This document shows positions 33,042 through 43,429 of a stretch of DNA of 64,000 nucleotides, piece after piece (positions within the stretch are counted from its first letter, which is position 1; every line of letters starts with the position of its first letter). Location: the NCBI GenBank assembly GCA_001796335.1, contig MGMF01000007.1, positions 1 through 64,000 on the forward strand, read 5' to 3'. A model generated the notes under the pieces. That model searched no databases. It was not told the DNA's origin and saw only the letters and a program-made list of their open reading frames with translations. Source of the DNA: Chloroflexi bacterium GWB2_49_20. Its GTDB lineage: Bacteria; Chloroflexota; Anaerolineae; Anaerolineales; Villigracilaceae. The position numbers and the translations under genes were made by a program.

Positions 33042-35009
33042 ATGAGTAATATTTCTGAATTTGGTGGAGAGATTGTCTGGCGACCCACACCAGAATATAT
33101 TCAAAAAGCAAACTTGAGTCACTTCATGCAATTGCACGGCATGCAGGATTTCGAAGAGCTTCTGCTTCGCTCGATCCAGGATGTCAACTGGTTCACCGAT
33201 TCCATCCTGAAATGGCTCGATATTCAATTCTTCTCGCCTTATTCAAAGGCAGTCGATCTCTCGAGAGGTATCCAACGACCGGCATGGTGTATAGATGGAA
33301 AATTGAATATTGTTCATAACCTGTTGGACAAATATCAGAATACACCCACCTGGAGGCAGCCTGCCTTGTTTTGGGAAACCGAAAACGGGGATTCAGGCAG
33401 CCTTACTTACCAAAATTTATTCTTCCAGGTAAATAAGACGGCCAATGCCCTGCGCTCGCTTGGTTATAAAAAAGGCGACACGATCGCCATTTTCATGCCC
33501 ATGACTCCTGAAATCGTAATTGCAATGCTTGCCATCGCCCGTATCGGAGCCATCATACTACCCTTGTTTTCCGGTTATGGGGTGGGAGCAGTTGTCACCC
33601 GGCTTGTGGATGCGGATGCAGTAGCCTTATTTACTGCCGACGGAGCTTTTCGTCGCGGGATATCAATCGCAATGAAACCAATTGCCGATGAAGCTGCCAG
33701 CCAGGTTCCTGCGCTTAAACATCTGATTGTCGTAAAGAATACAGGCCAATCCGTAAGTATGACTCCCGGTCGGGATCACTGGTGGTCCGATCTGGTTGAA
33801 CCACAATCCGACCAAGCCGGAATCGAAATCACCGCGGCAGAAGATGCCTTGATGGTAATCTATACGTCGGGTACCTCAGGCAAACCCAAGGGCGCTTTGC
33901 ATACACACTGCGGATTTCCCGTCAAAGCCGCACAGGATATGGCTTTTGGCACCGATGTGCATCCGGGAGACGTGATCTATTGGATGACCGATATGGGTTG
34001 GATGATGGGGCCCTGGCTGGTATTTGGTGCCTTGTTATTAGGCGCCACATTCCTGCTTTATGATGGTGCGCCGGACTACCCCTCTCCAGAGCGACTGTGG
34101 CAATTGGTCGAAAAACATCGCATCAACACCCTGGGTGTATCGCCCACTTTGATTCGTTCGCTGATCCCGCATGGGGATGACATGTTCCGCAAACACGATC
34201 GCTCCAGCCTGCGTTTCTTTGCATCCACAGGTGAACCCTGGAATCCAGGTCCCTGGATGTGGCTTTTCGAGAAAGTTGGTGAAGGCAAACGTCCAATCAT
34301 CAACTACTCCGGAGGTACCGAAATCTCTGGAGGTATCGTGATGGGGAATCCCCTGCGCCCGCTTAAGCCATGCTCGTTCTCTGCCCCCTGCCCTGGTATC
34401 GCCGCAGATGTCTTTAATGAAAATGGTCAACCCATCCGCAACGAAGTGGGAGAATTGGTCATCAAAACACCCTGGATCGGTATGACACGTGGATTTTGGA
34501 AGGATGAGCAACGTTATCTCGACACCTATTGGTCACGCTGGGAAAATATCTGGACACACGGTGATTTTGCAGCCATCGATTCGGATGGTCTATGGTATAT
34601 CCTGGGACGTTCAGATGACACCATCAAGATTGCGGGCAAACGTCTCGGGCCTGCTGAAGTGGAGTCCATCCTCATGCGCCACCCAGCTGTGCTCGAGTCA
34701 GCCGCCATTGCCATACCACATGAGATCAAAGGGAATGAACTGATCCTGTTTGTGGTTCTCAAGCCAGGAAATCCACCGAGTGATTCCTTGCGAACTGTCT
34801 TGAAACAACTAATTATTGCTCAGATGGGAAAGCCCCTTGCGCCAGGTGAGATCGTTTTTATCAGTGACCTTCCAAAAACCCGCAATGCCAAAGTAATGAG
34901 GCGTGTGATCCGCTCTGCTTACCTCGGTCATGATCCCGGTGATATCAGTTCATTGGTGAACCCCGCAACCGTCGAAGAAGTTGGAAATGCCCGGAAAAGA
35001 GTGAAATAA
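33042..35009 (+). CDS. AMP-forming acyl-CoA synthetase (acetyl-CoA synthetase-like)
   Basis: This 655-residue enzyme activates a short acid to its CoA ester with ATP. It has an N-terminal cap typical of acetyl/acetoacetyl-CoA synthetases, the P-loop IYTSGTSGKPKGA (about 275-287), NYSGGTEISGG (about 421-431), the hinge YILGRSDDTIKIAGKR (about 522-537) and the adenylation Lys in LPKTRNAKVMRR (near 620). Length suits the acetyl- or propionyl-CoA synthetase group. The substrate is not certain. It is followed by a CBS-ACT protein with 89 bp between, a pairing like AcsA-AcuB. Confidence 0.9.
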   Translation: MSNISEFGGEIVWRPTPEYIQKANLSHFMQLHGMQDFEELLLRSIQDVNWFTDSILKWLDIQFFSPYSKAVDLSRGIQRPAWCIDGKLNIVHNLLDKYQNTPTWRQPALFWETENGDSGSLTYQNLFFQVNKTANALRSLGYKKGDTIAIFMPMTPEIVIAMLAIARIGAIILPLFSGYGVGAVVTRLVDADAVALFTADGAFRRGISIAMKPIADEAASQVPALKHLIVVKNTGQSVSMTPGRDHWWSDLVEPQSDQAGIEITAAEDALMVIYTSGTSGKPKGALHTHCGFPVKAAQDMAFGTDVHPGDVIYWMTDMGWMMGPWLVFGALLLGATFLLYDGAPDYPSPERLWQLVEKHRINTLGVSPTLIRSLIPHGDDMFRKHDRSSLRFFASTGEPWNPGPWMWLFEKVGEGKRPIINYSGGTEISGGIVMGNPLRPLKPCSFSAPCPGIAADVFNENGQPIRNEVGELVIKTPWIGMTRGFWKDEQRYLDTYWSRWENIWTHGDFAAIDSDGLWYILGRSDDTIKIAGKRLGPAEVESILMRHPAVLESAAIAIPHEIKGNELILFVVLKPGNPPSDSLRTVLKQLIIAQMGKPLAPGEIVFISDLPKTRNAKVMRRVIRSAYLGHDPGDISSLVNPATVEEVGNARKRVK

Positions 35010-35098
35010 ATCCCGGATTATTATGATGAAATATTTATTCTTTTATGATATGCTCTTAAAAAAGGGTCACTGAACTCTGTTCAATAAAGGAGAACCTC

Positions 35099-35737
35099 AT
35101 GTTGGTTGGAAAAAGAATGTCTCATCCTGTTATTTGGATCACCCCGGATATGCCCGTTCACGAGGCATTAATCCTATTCAAGAGTGAACACATCCGCCGT
35201 GCTCCTGTAATAAAAAACAATAAACTTGTGGGTATTGTTTCTGACAGAGACCTGCTCAACGCTTCCCCATCCCCGGTTTCAAGTTTAAGCATATGGGAGA
35301 TGAATTATCTGCTGACCAAGATAATCGTTGCAGATGTAATGACCAAAAAAGTGATTACGGTTAGTGAGGAAACCCCTATTGAAGAAGCTGCGCGCATCAT
35401 GTCTGATAACAAGATTGGCGGTTTACCAGTCATGAAGGATGGACATGTGGTCGGCATCATCACAGAAACCGACTTGTTCAAGATCTTCCTGGAATTGATG
35501 GGAGCGCGGGAGCGAGGTGTGCGTGTGACCGCTTTGTTGGCTGAAAAGCCAGGTCAGCTTGCCAAAGTGACTGAAACACTATCCGCGCTTGGCGGAAACT
35601 TCATAGCTTTTGGCGTTTTTACCGGTGAGGATCCCACCAACCGCCTGATCACCTTTAAGATCACCGGTTTGAAAAAGAGTGATGTCGAAAATGCTTTGAA
35701 ACCTCTGGTCGAATCTATCTCTGACATCCGTGAGTGA
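35099..35737 (+). CDS. CBS-pair and ACT domain protein (AcuB-like)
   Basis: This 212-residue protein has two CBS motifs (about 1-60 and 78-135, with GIVSDRDLLNA and GIITETDLFKIF) and a C-terminal ACT-like domain (about 142-205, VRVTALLAEKPGQLAKVTETL). CBS pairs bind adenosine nucleotides and ACT domains bind small ligands. AcuB proteins of this build sit beside acetyl-CoA synthetase genes, as here, and modulate acetoin/acetate use. AAAGGAG precedes the ATG. TATGAT upstream (about 35035) may be a -10 box. Confidence 0.88.
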   Translation: MLVGKRMSHPVIWITPDMPVHEALILFKSEHIRRAPVIKNNKLVGIVSDRDLLNASPSPVSSLSIWEMNYLLTKIIVADVMTKKVITVSEETPIEEAARIMSDNKIGGLPVMKDGHVVGIITETDLFKIFLELMGARERGVRVTALLAEKPGQLAKVTETLSALGGNFIAFGVFTGEDPTNRLITFKITGLKKSDVENALKPLVESISDIRE

Positions 35738-35770
35738 TTTCGATATACCCGCCAATTTAGTGTTTTCTTA

Positions 35771-35801
35771 ATAGTTAAAAAAACGGCAGATTTTTCTGCC
35801 G
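35771..35801 (-). terminator. Terminator for the beta-oxidation operon
   Basis: CGGCAGA (35784-35790) and TCTGCCG (35795-35801) form a stem with a TTTT loop. On the minus strand seven U residues follow. It lies between the convergent CBS-ACT gene and SCP2 operon and could also aid termination from the left. Confidence 0.75.
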
Positions 35802-35812
35802 CCTTATGTGTC

Positions 35813-35914
35813 TACTTAATATGTTGGGGAAGGCGGGGTGTGTGGGCGGCTTCGCACCCTTCGGGTATGCTTCGCGACCGCCCACACACCCCCCGCCCCC
35901 TTGTTTATTGAGAT
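35813..35914. repeat. MITE-like intergenic palindrome, copy B
   Basis: Perfect 15-bp arms GGGGTGTGTGGGCGG (35835-35849) and CCGCCCACACACCCC (35878-35892) enclose a loop with a nested ACCCTTCGGGT hairpin. The right end is TTATTGAGAT (35905-35914) and the left end is a degenerate TCTACTTAAT. It is the longest copy of the family. Confidence 0.68.
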
Positions 35915-35946
35915 CAAACCGTCTTCTTATTTGTGCAAAGAAATGG

Positions 35947-36273
35947 TTAGCGGATTTTGAACATTTGGGTCAGCTTCATCGCCAGGTTCAAGTCCCCGGC
36001 CAATTTTAACTTTCCCTGCATAAAGGCCTGCATCCCATCCAACTCTCCCGTAAATATTTTTACATAATCACTGGAGTCGGCCGTCAGGGTCATTTTGGGA
36101 CTGGGGTAAACACCTTTTTCGGTTGTGCAGGCACCATTTTTAATGGAAGCAAACCAGTCACCGGCTTCGGCACCTGTAAACTTGAACTGGATGACAGCAT
36201 CGATCGGTCCGGCTTTTTCAGATTGAAAAGCGCCGGGCATTTTGGACATCAAATCAGCAATTGTTAATGGCAT
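35947..36273 (-). CDS. SCP2 sterol-binding domain protein
   Basis: This 108-residue protein is a single SCP2 domain: AVIQFKFTGAEAGDWFASIKNG (shown in part: FKFTGAEAGDWF) and FTGELDGMQAFMQGKLKLAGDL are family landmarks. SCP2 domains bind fatty acids, acyl-CoA or sterols in a hydrophobic tunnel. As the last gene of the beta-oxidation operon, 12 bp after the thiolase gene, it probably carries or presents acyl-CoA. No signal peptide. Confidence 0.92.
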   Translation of the reverse strand: MPLTIADLMSKMPGAFQSEKAGPIDAVIQFKFTGAEAGDWFASIKNGACTTEKGVYPSPKMTLTADSSDYVKIFTGELDGMQAFMQGKLKLAGDLNLAMKLTQMFKIR

Positions 36274-36285
36274 ATCATTTTCTCC

Positions 36286-37473
36286 TTATTGTAAATTTTC
36301 AAATATTGCAGCAGCACCCATTCCGCCGCCGATACACATGGTAACCATGCCATATTTGGATTTCCGGCGACCCATCTCATAAAACAACTGGGTGGAAAGC
36401 TTGGCACCAGTGCAACCCAGCGGGTGACCGAGTGCAATCGCCCCGCCATTTACATTAGTTCTCTCAGGATCGATCTCCAACTTTCGCATCACTGCCAATC
36501 CCTGAGCGGCAAATGCCTCATTCAATTCGATCAGGTCAATATCGCTCAACTTCAAACCGGCCAATTTTAGTGCCTTGGGGATTGCCACCACCGGGCCAAT
36601 ACCCATCAATTCTGGTTCGACCCCACCAGTTGCAAAGGCTGCAAAGCGTGCCAGAGGTTTCAGATTCAAACTGGCAGCTTTCTCGGCAGACATGATCACC
36701 ACTGCGGCAGCTCCATCAGACATTTGGGATGAATTTCCAGCAGTGACTGTCCCGTCTTCTTTGAAAGCAGGGCGTAGCTTGGCTAAACCTTCCAGGGTTG
36801 AATCGCCGCGTGGACCTTCGTCCCGTTTATGGGTGAATTGGCGCGCGAAAGGTTTTCCATTGGCATCCAGTTCTTTGATGGTTACGTTAATCGGCACAAG
36901 TTCTGGATCAAACAAACCGGTTTCCACTGCGCGAGCAGCGTTTTTGTTGGAGCGAACTGCAAATGCATCCTGATCTTCACGGCTGACATTGAACTTTGCA
37001 GAAACATTCTCGGCTGTCAGACCCATATTGGTGTAGTAATGAGGCAGGTCTTGCGCAAAATGGGGGTTGGGAGCAAACTTGTAACCAGCCATCGGTACCA
37101 TGCTCATCGATTCGGCGCCTCCAGCAATGGCAACTTCCATTTGACCAGCCATAATGGCAAAAGCCGCGTGGGCAATGCTCTGCACGCCGGAAGAGCAATA
37201 ACGGTTAATGGTCTCACCAGAGACTGAATTAGGCAAACCGGCTCTTAATGCAATCATGCGGGCCATGTTCATGCCCTGCTCACCCTCAGGAAAAGCACAG
37301 CCAAAAATAACATCATCGATCTCGGCAGGATCCAGGCCGGGAGTACGCTTAAGTAATTCTTTGATCACTTCTGCACCCAACTCATCCGGGCGGACAGTTG
37401 CCAGGCCGCCACGCTTGGCTTTACCCACAGGTGTTCGGGCAGCAGAAACGATTACAGCATCTCTTGTCGTCAT
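36286..37473 (-). CDS. fadA: Thiolase (acetyl-CoA acyltransferase)
   Basis: This 395-residue thiolase releases acetyl-CoA in beta-oxidation. The nucleophile Cys is in [11 protein letters not shown] (about 89), His in [14 protein letters not shown] (about 352) and the second Cys in TMCIGGGMG (about 382). The ATG at 37473 has GGAGG 7 nt upstream; the reading to 37524 enters the fadN gene. It follows the FadN-like gene by 11 bp, matching FadN-FadA order. Confidence 0.94.
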   Translation of the reverse strand: MTTRDAVIVSAARTPVGKAKRGGLATVRPDELGAEVIKELLKRTPGLDPAEIDDVIFGCAFPEGEQGMNMARMIALRAGLPNSVSGETINRYCSSGVQSIAHAAFAIMAGQMEVAIAGGAESMSMVPMAGYKFAPNPHFAQDLPHYYTNMGLTAENVSAKFNVSREDQDAFAVRSNKNAARAVETGLFDPELVPINVTIKELDANGKPFARQFTHKRDEGPRGDSTLEGLAKLRPAFKEDGTVTAGNSSQMSDGAAAVVIMSAEKAASLNLKPLARFAAFATGGVEPELMGIGPVVAIPKALKLAGLKLSDIDLIELNEAFAAQGLAVMRKLEIDPERTNVNGGAIALGHPLGCTGAKLSTQLFYEMGRRKSKYGMVTMCIGGGMGAAAIFENLQ

Positions 37474-37484
37474 CTTCATACCTC

Positions 37485-39884
37485 CTAATTCCGCAGCGGT
37501 TTGCCGGTATTCAGGAGCGCCCACATGCGTTCCTGGGTCTTCTGTTCACCGCATAATGAAAGGAAAGCTTCACGTTCCAGGTCAAGGAAATACTGTTCGC
37601 TGGTCCAGGTTGGCCGGCTCAAGTCCCCACCCGTCATGACATGGGCAAGTTTGCCAGCAATGATACCTTCATATTCTGTAATGAACTTCGCTTCCTTGAA
37701 CGACCATGCCCCAATCTGAATGGCAGCCAGGGAGTCACGCCCGGCAGCGTAAATTTGTTCAGGCGCCGGTGGTTTATAGCCAGTGTTTGCCATATGCAAG
37801 ACTTCCTTCTTTGCCTCGTTCAGCAAATAGTCACGATGCATGACAATTCTATCCTGAGGTCCGAGGATCTTAAATTGACGGGCTTCCTCTGCACTGGTAG
37901 CAACTTTGGCTTGTCCAATTTGAATAAATACCTGCTGCAGGAAAGGTAACACCTCTGCATCTGGTGTGCGCATGGCTGGGTTGACGATCCGGCGCACCAT
38001 CTCTTTGGTTCCACCACCAGCCGGAATTACACCTGCCCCCAATTCCACCAGACCGATGTAGGTCTCAGATGCAGCCACAACCCTGCTGCCGTGCATGATG
38101 ACTTCGCAGCCTCCGCCCAGGGCCATGCCCGCGGGTGCGACCACGACCGGTTTGGGGAAGTAGCGCATACGCATATTCATGTCCTGCAGCTTCTTGATGG
38201 CCTGATCAAGCACATCCCACATGCCTTGTTGGGCGGCTACTACCACCATGAACAAATTGGCTCCAGCGCTGAAGTGTTCGCCATCATTGCCAACCACCAA
38301 ACCTTCAAATTCATTTTCCGCCCGGTCGAGGGCTTCGACTGTGATATTGAAAATATCGTCGTCCAGGGCGTTCATCTTGGTATGGAATTCAATCAGGGCG
38401 ACACCGTCACCAATATCATACAGGGAGGCACCGGCATTTGAACTGATAACTTTCTTGGTTCCCTTGAGTTCGTTCAGAACGATCAGCCCCGGGGTTTTTT
38501 CTATTTTCACATATTTTTTCTGGCTTACATCATAAACTCCCACCTTGCTGGTTCCTTTATACTCGTAAAACGTCTCAACGCCAGATGCCAACATTTCTGA
38601 AACCCATTCGGCGGGCGGATATCCATTCGTCTTCATCGCTTCCAACGTATCACGTACACCCAGCATATCCCAGGTTTCGAATGCCCCGGCATCGTGCATG
38701 AAACCCCAGCGCACGGCATCATCCAGTGGTTTGGGAGTATCCGCAACTTCTGGAATAATGGTGCTGGCATATTGGAAACCCTGATAGGTCAAGGCCTTGA
38801 CCAAGTCTGCAGCTTTATCAGATTCAGCAGTCAATACCTTTAAACGTTCCCCCAGAGTTTCTCCATCTTTTGCTTTTTTAACTGAATCAAAGCGCGGCTT
38901 GGTGGTGGGTTTATGCTCCAGAGTATAAAGATCCAGGGAGTGATATTCCTTCTTGCCATCCGGATCACGTACTTCCTTGTAAAATCCCACCTTGGTCTTA
39001 TTACCCAACCAACCACGCTCAACCATGCCATGGATAAGCATGGTCGGTTTTTCAGATGCCAGGTATTGCTGCCCTAGTTTGTCATAAGGGATGGCAGGTG
39101 CCAGGTTTTTGCCGACATGCTCCCAAACGTCAATACCCACCAGATCGATCAGGCGGAATGTGGCTGTTTTAGGTCGTCCGATCAATGGGCCGGTTATCGC
39201 ATCCACTTCATCAACTGTGTAGCCGTTCTCCATGATGAAATGAAGTCCAAACGCACCCGTACCGAAAGCCATGCGATTCCCGATAAAGTTGGGGGTATCC
39301 TTGCATAAAACGATACCTTTACCCAGGCGGTATTCTCCAAACCAACTGATGAATTTCGTCACATCTGCAAGGGTGTCCGCGGTAGGGATGATTTCAAGCA
39401 ACTTAAGGTAACGGGGAGGGTTGAAGAAATGTGTCCCGAGAAAATGTTTCTTGAAACCATCTGAGCGTCCATCCGCAATATCTTTAACCGGGATACCGGA
39501 GGTGTTGGTGCTGATAATTGATTCGGGTTTCCGGACTTTGTCAATGCGCTCCATCAATTGCTGTTTGATCTTTAAATTCTCAACGATGGCCTCGATAACC
39601 CAGTCCGCCTCTGCGATAACGCTGAAGTCGTCTTCCAAATTTCCTGTTTTTACCAGGGTTAATTGGTCTGAAGAGAAGAAACTGGCTGGACGGGATTTCT
39701 TGGCACGATCGAAACCTTCGTCCACAATTTTATTGCGCGCTGCTTTTCCAGCCTCCACAGGAACATCTTTTGGCACGATATCCAGCAAAGTGACCGGCAC
39801 ACCAGCGTTGGCCAGGTGGGCAGCCAGCGCTGCTCCCATGGTACCTGCACCAATGACAACTGCTCTATGTACTTTGTAGGTCAT
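37485..39884 (-). CDS. fadN: 3-hydroxyacyl-CoA dehydrogenase / enoyl-CoA hydratase (FadN-like)
   Basis: This 799-residue bifunctional enzyme catalyses hydration and NAD-dependent oxidation in beta-oxidation. The dehydrogenase part comes first: [19 protein letters not shown] (about 11-29), NTSGIPV and [16 protein letters not shown]. The hydratase part is at the C-terminus (about 490-720, with FSAGANLF and [12 protein letters not shown]). This order, the reverse of FadB, is that of FadN of Firmicutes. AGGAGG lies before the ATG. It partners the thiolase gene. Confidence 0.94.
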   Translation of the reverse strand: MTYKVHRAVVIGAGTMGAALAAHLANAGVPVTLLDIVPKDVPVEAGKAARNKIVDEGFDRAKKSRPASFFSSDQLTLVKTGNLEDDFSVIAEADWVIEAIVENLKIKQQLMERIDKVRKPESIISTNTSGIPVKDIADGRSDGFKKHFLGTHFFNPPRYLKLLEIIPTADTLADVTKFISWFGEYRLGKGIVLCKDTPNFIGNRMAFGTGAFGLHFIMENGYTVDEVDAITGPLIGRPKTATFRLIDLVGIDVWEHVGKNLAPAIPYDKLGQQYLASEKPTMLIHGMVERGWLGNKTKVGFYKEVRDPDGKKEYHSLDLYTLEHKPTTKPRFDSVKKAKDGETLGERLKVLTAESDKAADLVKALTYQGFQYASTIIPEVADTPKPLDDAVRWGFMHDAGAFETWDMLGVRDTLEAMKTNGYPPAEWVSEMLASGVETFYEYKGTSKVGVYDVSQKKYVKIEKTPGLIVLNELKGTKKVISSNAGASLYDIGDGVALIEFHTKMNALDDDIFNITVEALDRAENEFEGLVVGNDGEHFSAGANLFMVVVAAQQGMWDVLDQAIKKLQDMNMRMRYFPKPVVVAPAGMALGGGCEVIMHGSRVVAASETYIGLVELGAGVIPAGGGTKEMVRRIVNPAMRTPDAEVLPFLQQVFIQIGQAKVATSAEEARQFKILGPQDRIVMHRDYLLNEAKKEVLHMANTGYKPPAPEQIYAAGRDSLAAIQIGAWSFKEAKFITEYEGIIAGKLAHVMTGGDLSRPTWTSEQYFLDLEREAFLSLCGEQKTQERMWALLNTGKPLRN

Positions 39885-39949
39885 ATATTCCTCCTCCGTT
39901 TTTTTAGGGTCTGGATGAAATTGGCTTCACCCAGGCATAATTTGTATGA

Positions 39950-40032
39950 TCTCACTAAACCGGGGGCGGGGGTATGTGGGCGGTGAGACCGCTCACATAC
40001 CCCCATCCTCCCCTTCTTATTGGGAAGATTCC
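39950..40032. repeat. MITE-like intergenic palindrome, copy C
   Basis: Arms of 17 bp with one wobble pair (GGGGGTATGTGGGCGGT, 39968-39984, and ACCGCTCACATACCCCC, 39988-40004) surround a GAG loop. The ends are ATCTCACTAAA on the left and TTATTGGGAAGAT on the right, a degraded ATCTCA-TAA terminal repeat. It separates the fadN gene from the upstream acyl-CoA dehydrogenase gene. Confidence 0.66.
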
Positions 40033-40037
40033 ATAAT

Positions 40038-41270
40038 TTAGCTCAAATCCTTTGAGCGATATTCCAGGATCAGGCGTGCGACCACCAGGCGGTTGATCTG
40101 GCCGGTACCTTCATAAATATCGCTGATCTTGGCATCCCGGAACCACTTTTCAAGCAGGTATTCGCGGCTGTACCCCAGCGGTCCCATGATCTCCACAGCT
40201 TTCTGGGTGATCTTGTTAACTACATCACCAGCGCGCACCTTGCTCATGGATGATTCAAGAGAGTTTGGCTTGCCATTATCCATCATCCAGACAGCTTTAA
40301 TGACTAGCAGCCAGGCTGAGCGCAGCTGGATCTCCATGTCAATCACATCTTTTTCTATCGAAGTCAATTTTTGGCGGGGAAGACCATAACGAATGGTGAC
40401 GCCTTTCTCTGCCAGCATCTCCTTCAGCAACCCCAAAGTTGCACGAGCCAATCCGATCGCCTGGGCAGCAACGATTGGGCGGGTTGCATCAAAGGTTGCC
40501 ATGGCACCTTTAAACCCCTTGGTGGTGGTTTCAACGGTCGGGCTGCCCAAAATATTTATGAATGGAACACGGCAGTCTTGTAAAACGATCGAAGCTGTAT
40601 CACTGGCACGAATACCCAGCTTGTGTTCCATCTTGGTCACCTGGGCACCCGGCGTACCTGCCTCCACCACAAAAGAGCGCATCCCTGCACGTCCAGCGGA
40701 TGGATCAATGGTCGCCCACACTACAATAAAACCCTGTGAGTCGAGCATGGCTTTATGCCCGGCGGTCACAAAGATCTTCTCTCCGTTCAAGATCCATTCA
40801 TTGGTCGTTTTGTCCAATACAGCGGTCGCCCGGATGGCGGATGTATCCGAACCTGCCTGGGATTCTGTCATGCACATGGCGTCAAAGACCGGCGTGTCCC
40901 CTTTAAACCGCTTCAGGAAACGCTCTTTCTGTTCATCGGTTCCGGCGGCAGCCACAGCCGCAGACCCGAGCATACCCCCTGGCATACACAGGTACAGACC
41001 GGGATCTCCCCATGAAAGCCCTTCAACCATGAATGCCAGGCGCTGGTAAGCCAGGCGTGGACCTTCCCTGTTCTTGTCTCCGGCAGCCATGGAGGTACCC
41101 CCGCCTCCCATGGCTTTGGCGGCTGTATGCATGAAGTTAATATAATCCCACGGGATCTCATGCTCATGTTCATCAAAGTAACGAGCCACCGGACGCATCA
41201 TATTGACTGCAACAGTTTCGATCACATTCATAACTCCAGTAATCTTTTCGGGAACTTCAAACTCAATCAT
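40038..41270 (-). CDS. Acyl-CoA dehydrogenase, catalytic-Glu subunit
   Basis: This 410-residue flavoprotein has MTESQAGSDTSAI (about 135-147), GEKIFVTAG and, at the end, KISDIYEGTGQINR, whose Glu is the catalytic base. It lacks the RxxFG motif that binds the FAD of a partner subunit, and GGxGY reads GPLGY. The adjacent dehydrogenase gene shows the opposite gaps. The ATG at 41270 has AAGGAGG 7 nt upstream; the reading to 41372 runs into that neighbour. It probably works as a heteromer with electron-transfer flavoprotein as acceptor. No ETF genes lie in the window. Confidence 0.91.
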   Translation of the reverse strand: MIEFEVPEKITGVMNVIETVAVNMMRPVARYFDEHEHEIPWDYINFMHTAAKAMGGGGTSMAAGDKNREGPRLAYQRLAFMVEGLSWGDPGLYLCMPGGMLGSAAVAAAGTDEQKERFLKRFKGDTPVFDAMCMTESQAGSDTSAIRATAVLDKTTNEWILNGEKIFVTAGHKAMLDSQGFIVVWATIDPSAGRAGMRSFVVEAGTPGAQVTKMEHKLGIRASDTASIVLQDCRVPFINILGSPTVETTTKGFKGAMATFDATRPIVAAQAIGLARATLGLLKEMLAEKGVTIRYGLPRQKLTSIEKDVIDMEIQLRSAWLLVIKAVWMMDNGKPNSLESSMSKVRAGDVVNKITQKAVEIMGPLGYSREYLLEKWFRDAKISDIYEGTGQINRLVVARLILEYRSKDLS

Positions 41271-41286
41271 GTCAATCCTCCTTGGC

Positions 41287-42372
41287 TCATACCATTGCCA
41301 GACCGGTAAATGTAGCAAAGCCGCGACCGTTGCGCATAAATAATTCAACTGGATGTTCGCGTATATAGCCATGCCCGCCCAAAATTTGTACAGCGCGGTC
41401 AGTCACCATCATCACCATGTCAGCTGCACCTGTTTGAGCCAGGTAAGCCTGCTTAGTGGCATCTGGTTTGCCGGTATCCAACATCCAGGCCGCCTCCCAA
41501 GTAAGAGCCCGCATTGCCTCGATCTCGATGGCCATTTCAGCCAGCATAAATGCGATCGCCTGCTTCTGGGCAACTTTCATCCCAAACACGTCCCGATCCT
41601 TGGCATAATCACGGGAATACTCAAAAGCAGCCTTGGCTACACCTACCGCCATGGAAGCCAAAGTGACCCGGCTGGCGTCCAGCACAGGGCCAAACTCTCC
41701 TGGCAGAATATTGGCTTTTGGTATTCGCACTCCCTCCAGTTTGACAGAATAAAATGGAAGCGCATTAAGTCCCATCAGTTTCTGTCGTTCCGCAGGGATG
41801 GTTACACCGGGAGTACCGGATGGCAGGATAAACCCTCTGGTTTTTCCATCCATCTTGGCATATACGATCATTGATTTTGCTTCGGAAGCAAATGGGACAT
41901 ATGTCTTTTCGCCATTCAAGAGATATTCATCACCCGAAGCTTCAGCAGTGGTGGCCACGTCGTTTGCATCAAAATCAAATTTAGGTTCCAATAGGGCCGC
42001 AGTATAAGGTTGCCAGGCAGCCTCGATGACAGCCGGTATGTATGTTTTCTTCTGCTCCTCAGTACCTGCCAGCAGGATTGGCATCGTGAACAGTCCTGGT
42101 GCCATGATAGCCATGCTTCCAGCCAGGTCCCCCCAGGCCATGGATTCCGCTGCCAGGACACCTGTCACAACCGAACGGTCGCCAAATCCACCGTAAGCTT
42201 CAGGAATGGAAGCCTGCAAAACCCCCAATTCCCAGCCTTTGTCAATCAGCCTGGATTGATACTGACCGGATTCTTCCGCATCGTGGGCTGCTGGACGCAT
42301 ATCATTGGTGGCAAACCGGTTGACAGCGTCGATCAACATTTTTTGTTCTTCAGATGGTTCAAATGAGTACAT
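41287..42372 (-). CDS. Acyl-CoA dehydrogenase, non-catalytic-type subunit
   Basis: This 361-residue acyl-CoA dehydrogenase has the FAD-contact motif DRDVFGMKVAQ (about 255-265) and ILGGHGYIREHP (about 333-344). The usual YEGT segment with the catalytic Glu reads FATFTGLAMV and the protein stops there. The N-terminal TE-x-x-GSD motif is also degenerate (LLEPKFDFDANDV). With the paired gene 16 bp downstream it looks like one half of an alpha2-beta2 enzyme. Its start overlaps the MBL gene by 14 bp. Confidence 0.9.
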   Translation of the reverse strand: MYSFEPSEEQKMLIDAVNRFATNDMRPAAHDAEESGQYQSRLIDKGWELGVLQASIPEAYGGFGDRSVVTGVLAAESMAWGDLAGSMAIMAPGLFTMPILLAGTEEQKKTYIPAVIEAAWQPYTAALLEPKFDFDANDVATTAEASGDEYLLNGEKTYVPFASEAKSMIVYAKMDGKTRGFILPSGTPGVTIPAERQKLMGLNALPFYSVKLEGVRIPKANILPGEFGPVLDASRVTLASMAVGVAKAAFEYSRDYAKDRDVFGMKVAQKQAIAFMLAEMAIEIEAMRALTWEAAWMLDTGKPDATKQAYLAQTGAADMVMMVTDRAVQILGGHGYIREHPVELFMRNGRGFATFTGLAMV

Positions 42373-43429
42373 TAGTCTTCTCCTTTGGGGAAATAACCGA
42401 ATTGGTCCTCTCGATTACGCGACGATACTGCAAAGTGATCTGATTTGTCTCCTCCAACTCGTCCACATTAGTGATCTCCAACAATCCATGTTGATAAAGA
42501 TATTCCACATACGCCCCGGTTTTTTCCAAAACCAGCAGGGCATTGTATCCAGCGACTTTGCCGTACAGGTGGGAAGTTAAATCGGACAGACTGTGAGGCT
42601 CACACAGGAAATCCATGCATTGATCCAAACGTGTGTTGATTGCTTTACGAATGGCAATTGAGCGTTCCGCCAGATCTTCAATAGGAAGATCATGACCAGA
42701 TAAAATTATTTTATATCCATCCGCCCATGTATTGAATTTCTCCAACGATTCCAGGTAATGTCCCAGGCCCAGATATGGGATCAATCTTTCCGGGGATTGG
42801 TGGGGTGTGATATCACTTAAGACATGATCCCCACAGAAGATATAGTCATCCAGCCGGATGGCTACCTGTCCGGGGCAATGACCCGGCAAGTGCAGCATAC
42901 TGAATGGTCCACATTGCATGTCGCTCTGTTCATATGTGAAATCAACCGGGACAGAATGAAAGAAGGCCTTGGTAAATTTATATAATTGCAGCATCTGGGA
43001 ACGGTCATCCTCCGGTATACCCGCTTCGCACAGATACTGATTCAAACGGAGACTGATCAGGCTCAAACGTTCCTCATGATGAGATATGGTTTGTACATCC
43101 AGCTCATGCACACCAACCAGTGCATGCGATTTTTCCTTTAAAAAAACAAGCCCACCCATATGATCGATATGCCCGTGGGTTAACAATATGTGTGTCAAGT
43201 CTTCAACTCTTATCTCCTCCCCAATTTCAGCGCTCACCCGGGTAAAACCTTCCAGGATGCCATTATTTGACAACTCACTCCCAGAGCCTGTATCGATCAA
43301 AACCAGGTTTTCCCCACTCTGCACCAGATATGCATATACCCAAAATCTTGGGAATGCTTCCAGCGTTATGCGAAATATCAGCGAGCCACCAGAAGTTACA
43401 AATTTCTGAAAGCCCTGTGGTTTATTCAT
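42359..43429 (-). CDS. Metallo-beta-lactamase fold hydrolase
   Basis: This 356-residue protein has the MBL motif THGHIDHMGG (about 88-97), LPGHCPGQ (third His region), a ligand Asp in IFCGDHVLS and a distal His in ILSGHDLPIED (about 237-247). The C-terminal 100 residues form a helical cap similar to those of thioesterase-like MBL proteins. Within the beta-oxidation operon it may hydrolyse an acyl-CoA thioester. It overlaps tetR by 4 bp. Confidence 0.88.
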   Translation of the reverse strand: MNKPQGFQKFVTSGGSLIFRITLEAFPRFWVYAYLVQSGENLVLIDTGSGSELSNNGILEGFTRVSAEIGEEIRVEDLTHILLTHGHIDHMGGLVFLKEKSHALVGVHELDVQTISHHEERLSLISLRLNQYLCEAGIPEDDRSQMLQLYKFTKAFFHSVPVDFTYEQSDMQCGPFSMLHLPGHCPGQVAIRLDDYIFCGDHVLSDITPHQSPERLIPYLGLGHYLESLEKFNTWADGYKIILSGHDLPIEDLAERSIAIRKAINTRLDQCMDFLCEPHSLSDLTSHLYGKVAGYNALLVLEKTGAYVEYLYQHGLLEITNVDELEETNQITLQYRRVIERTNSVISPKEKTNVLI

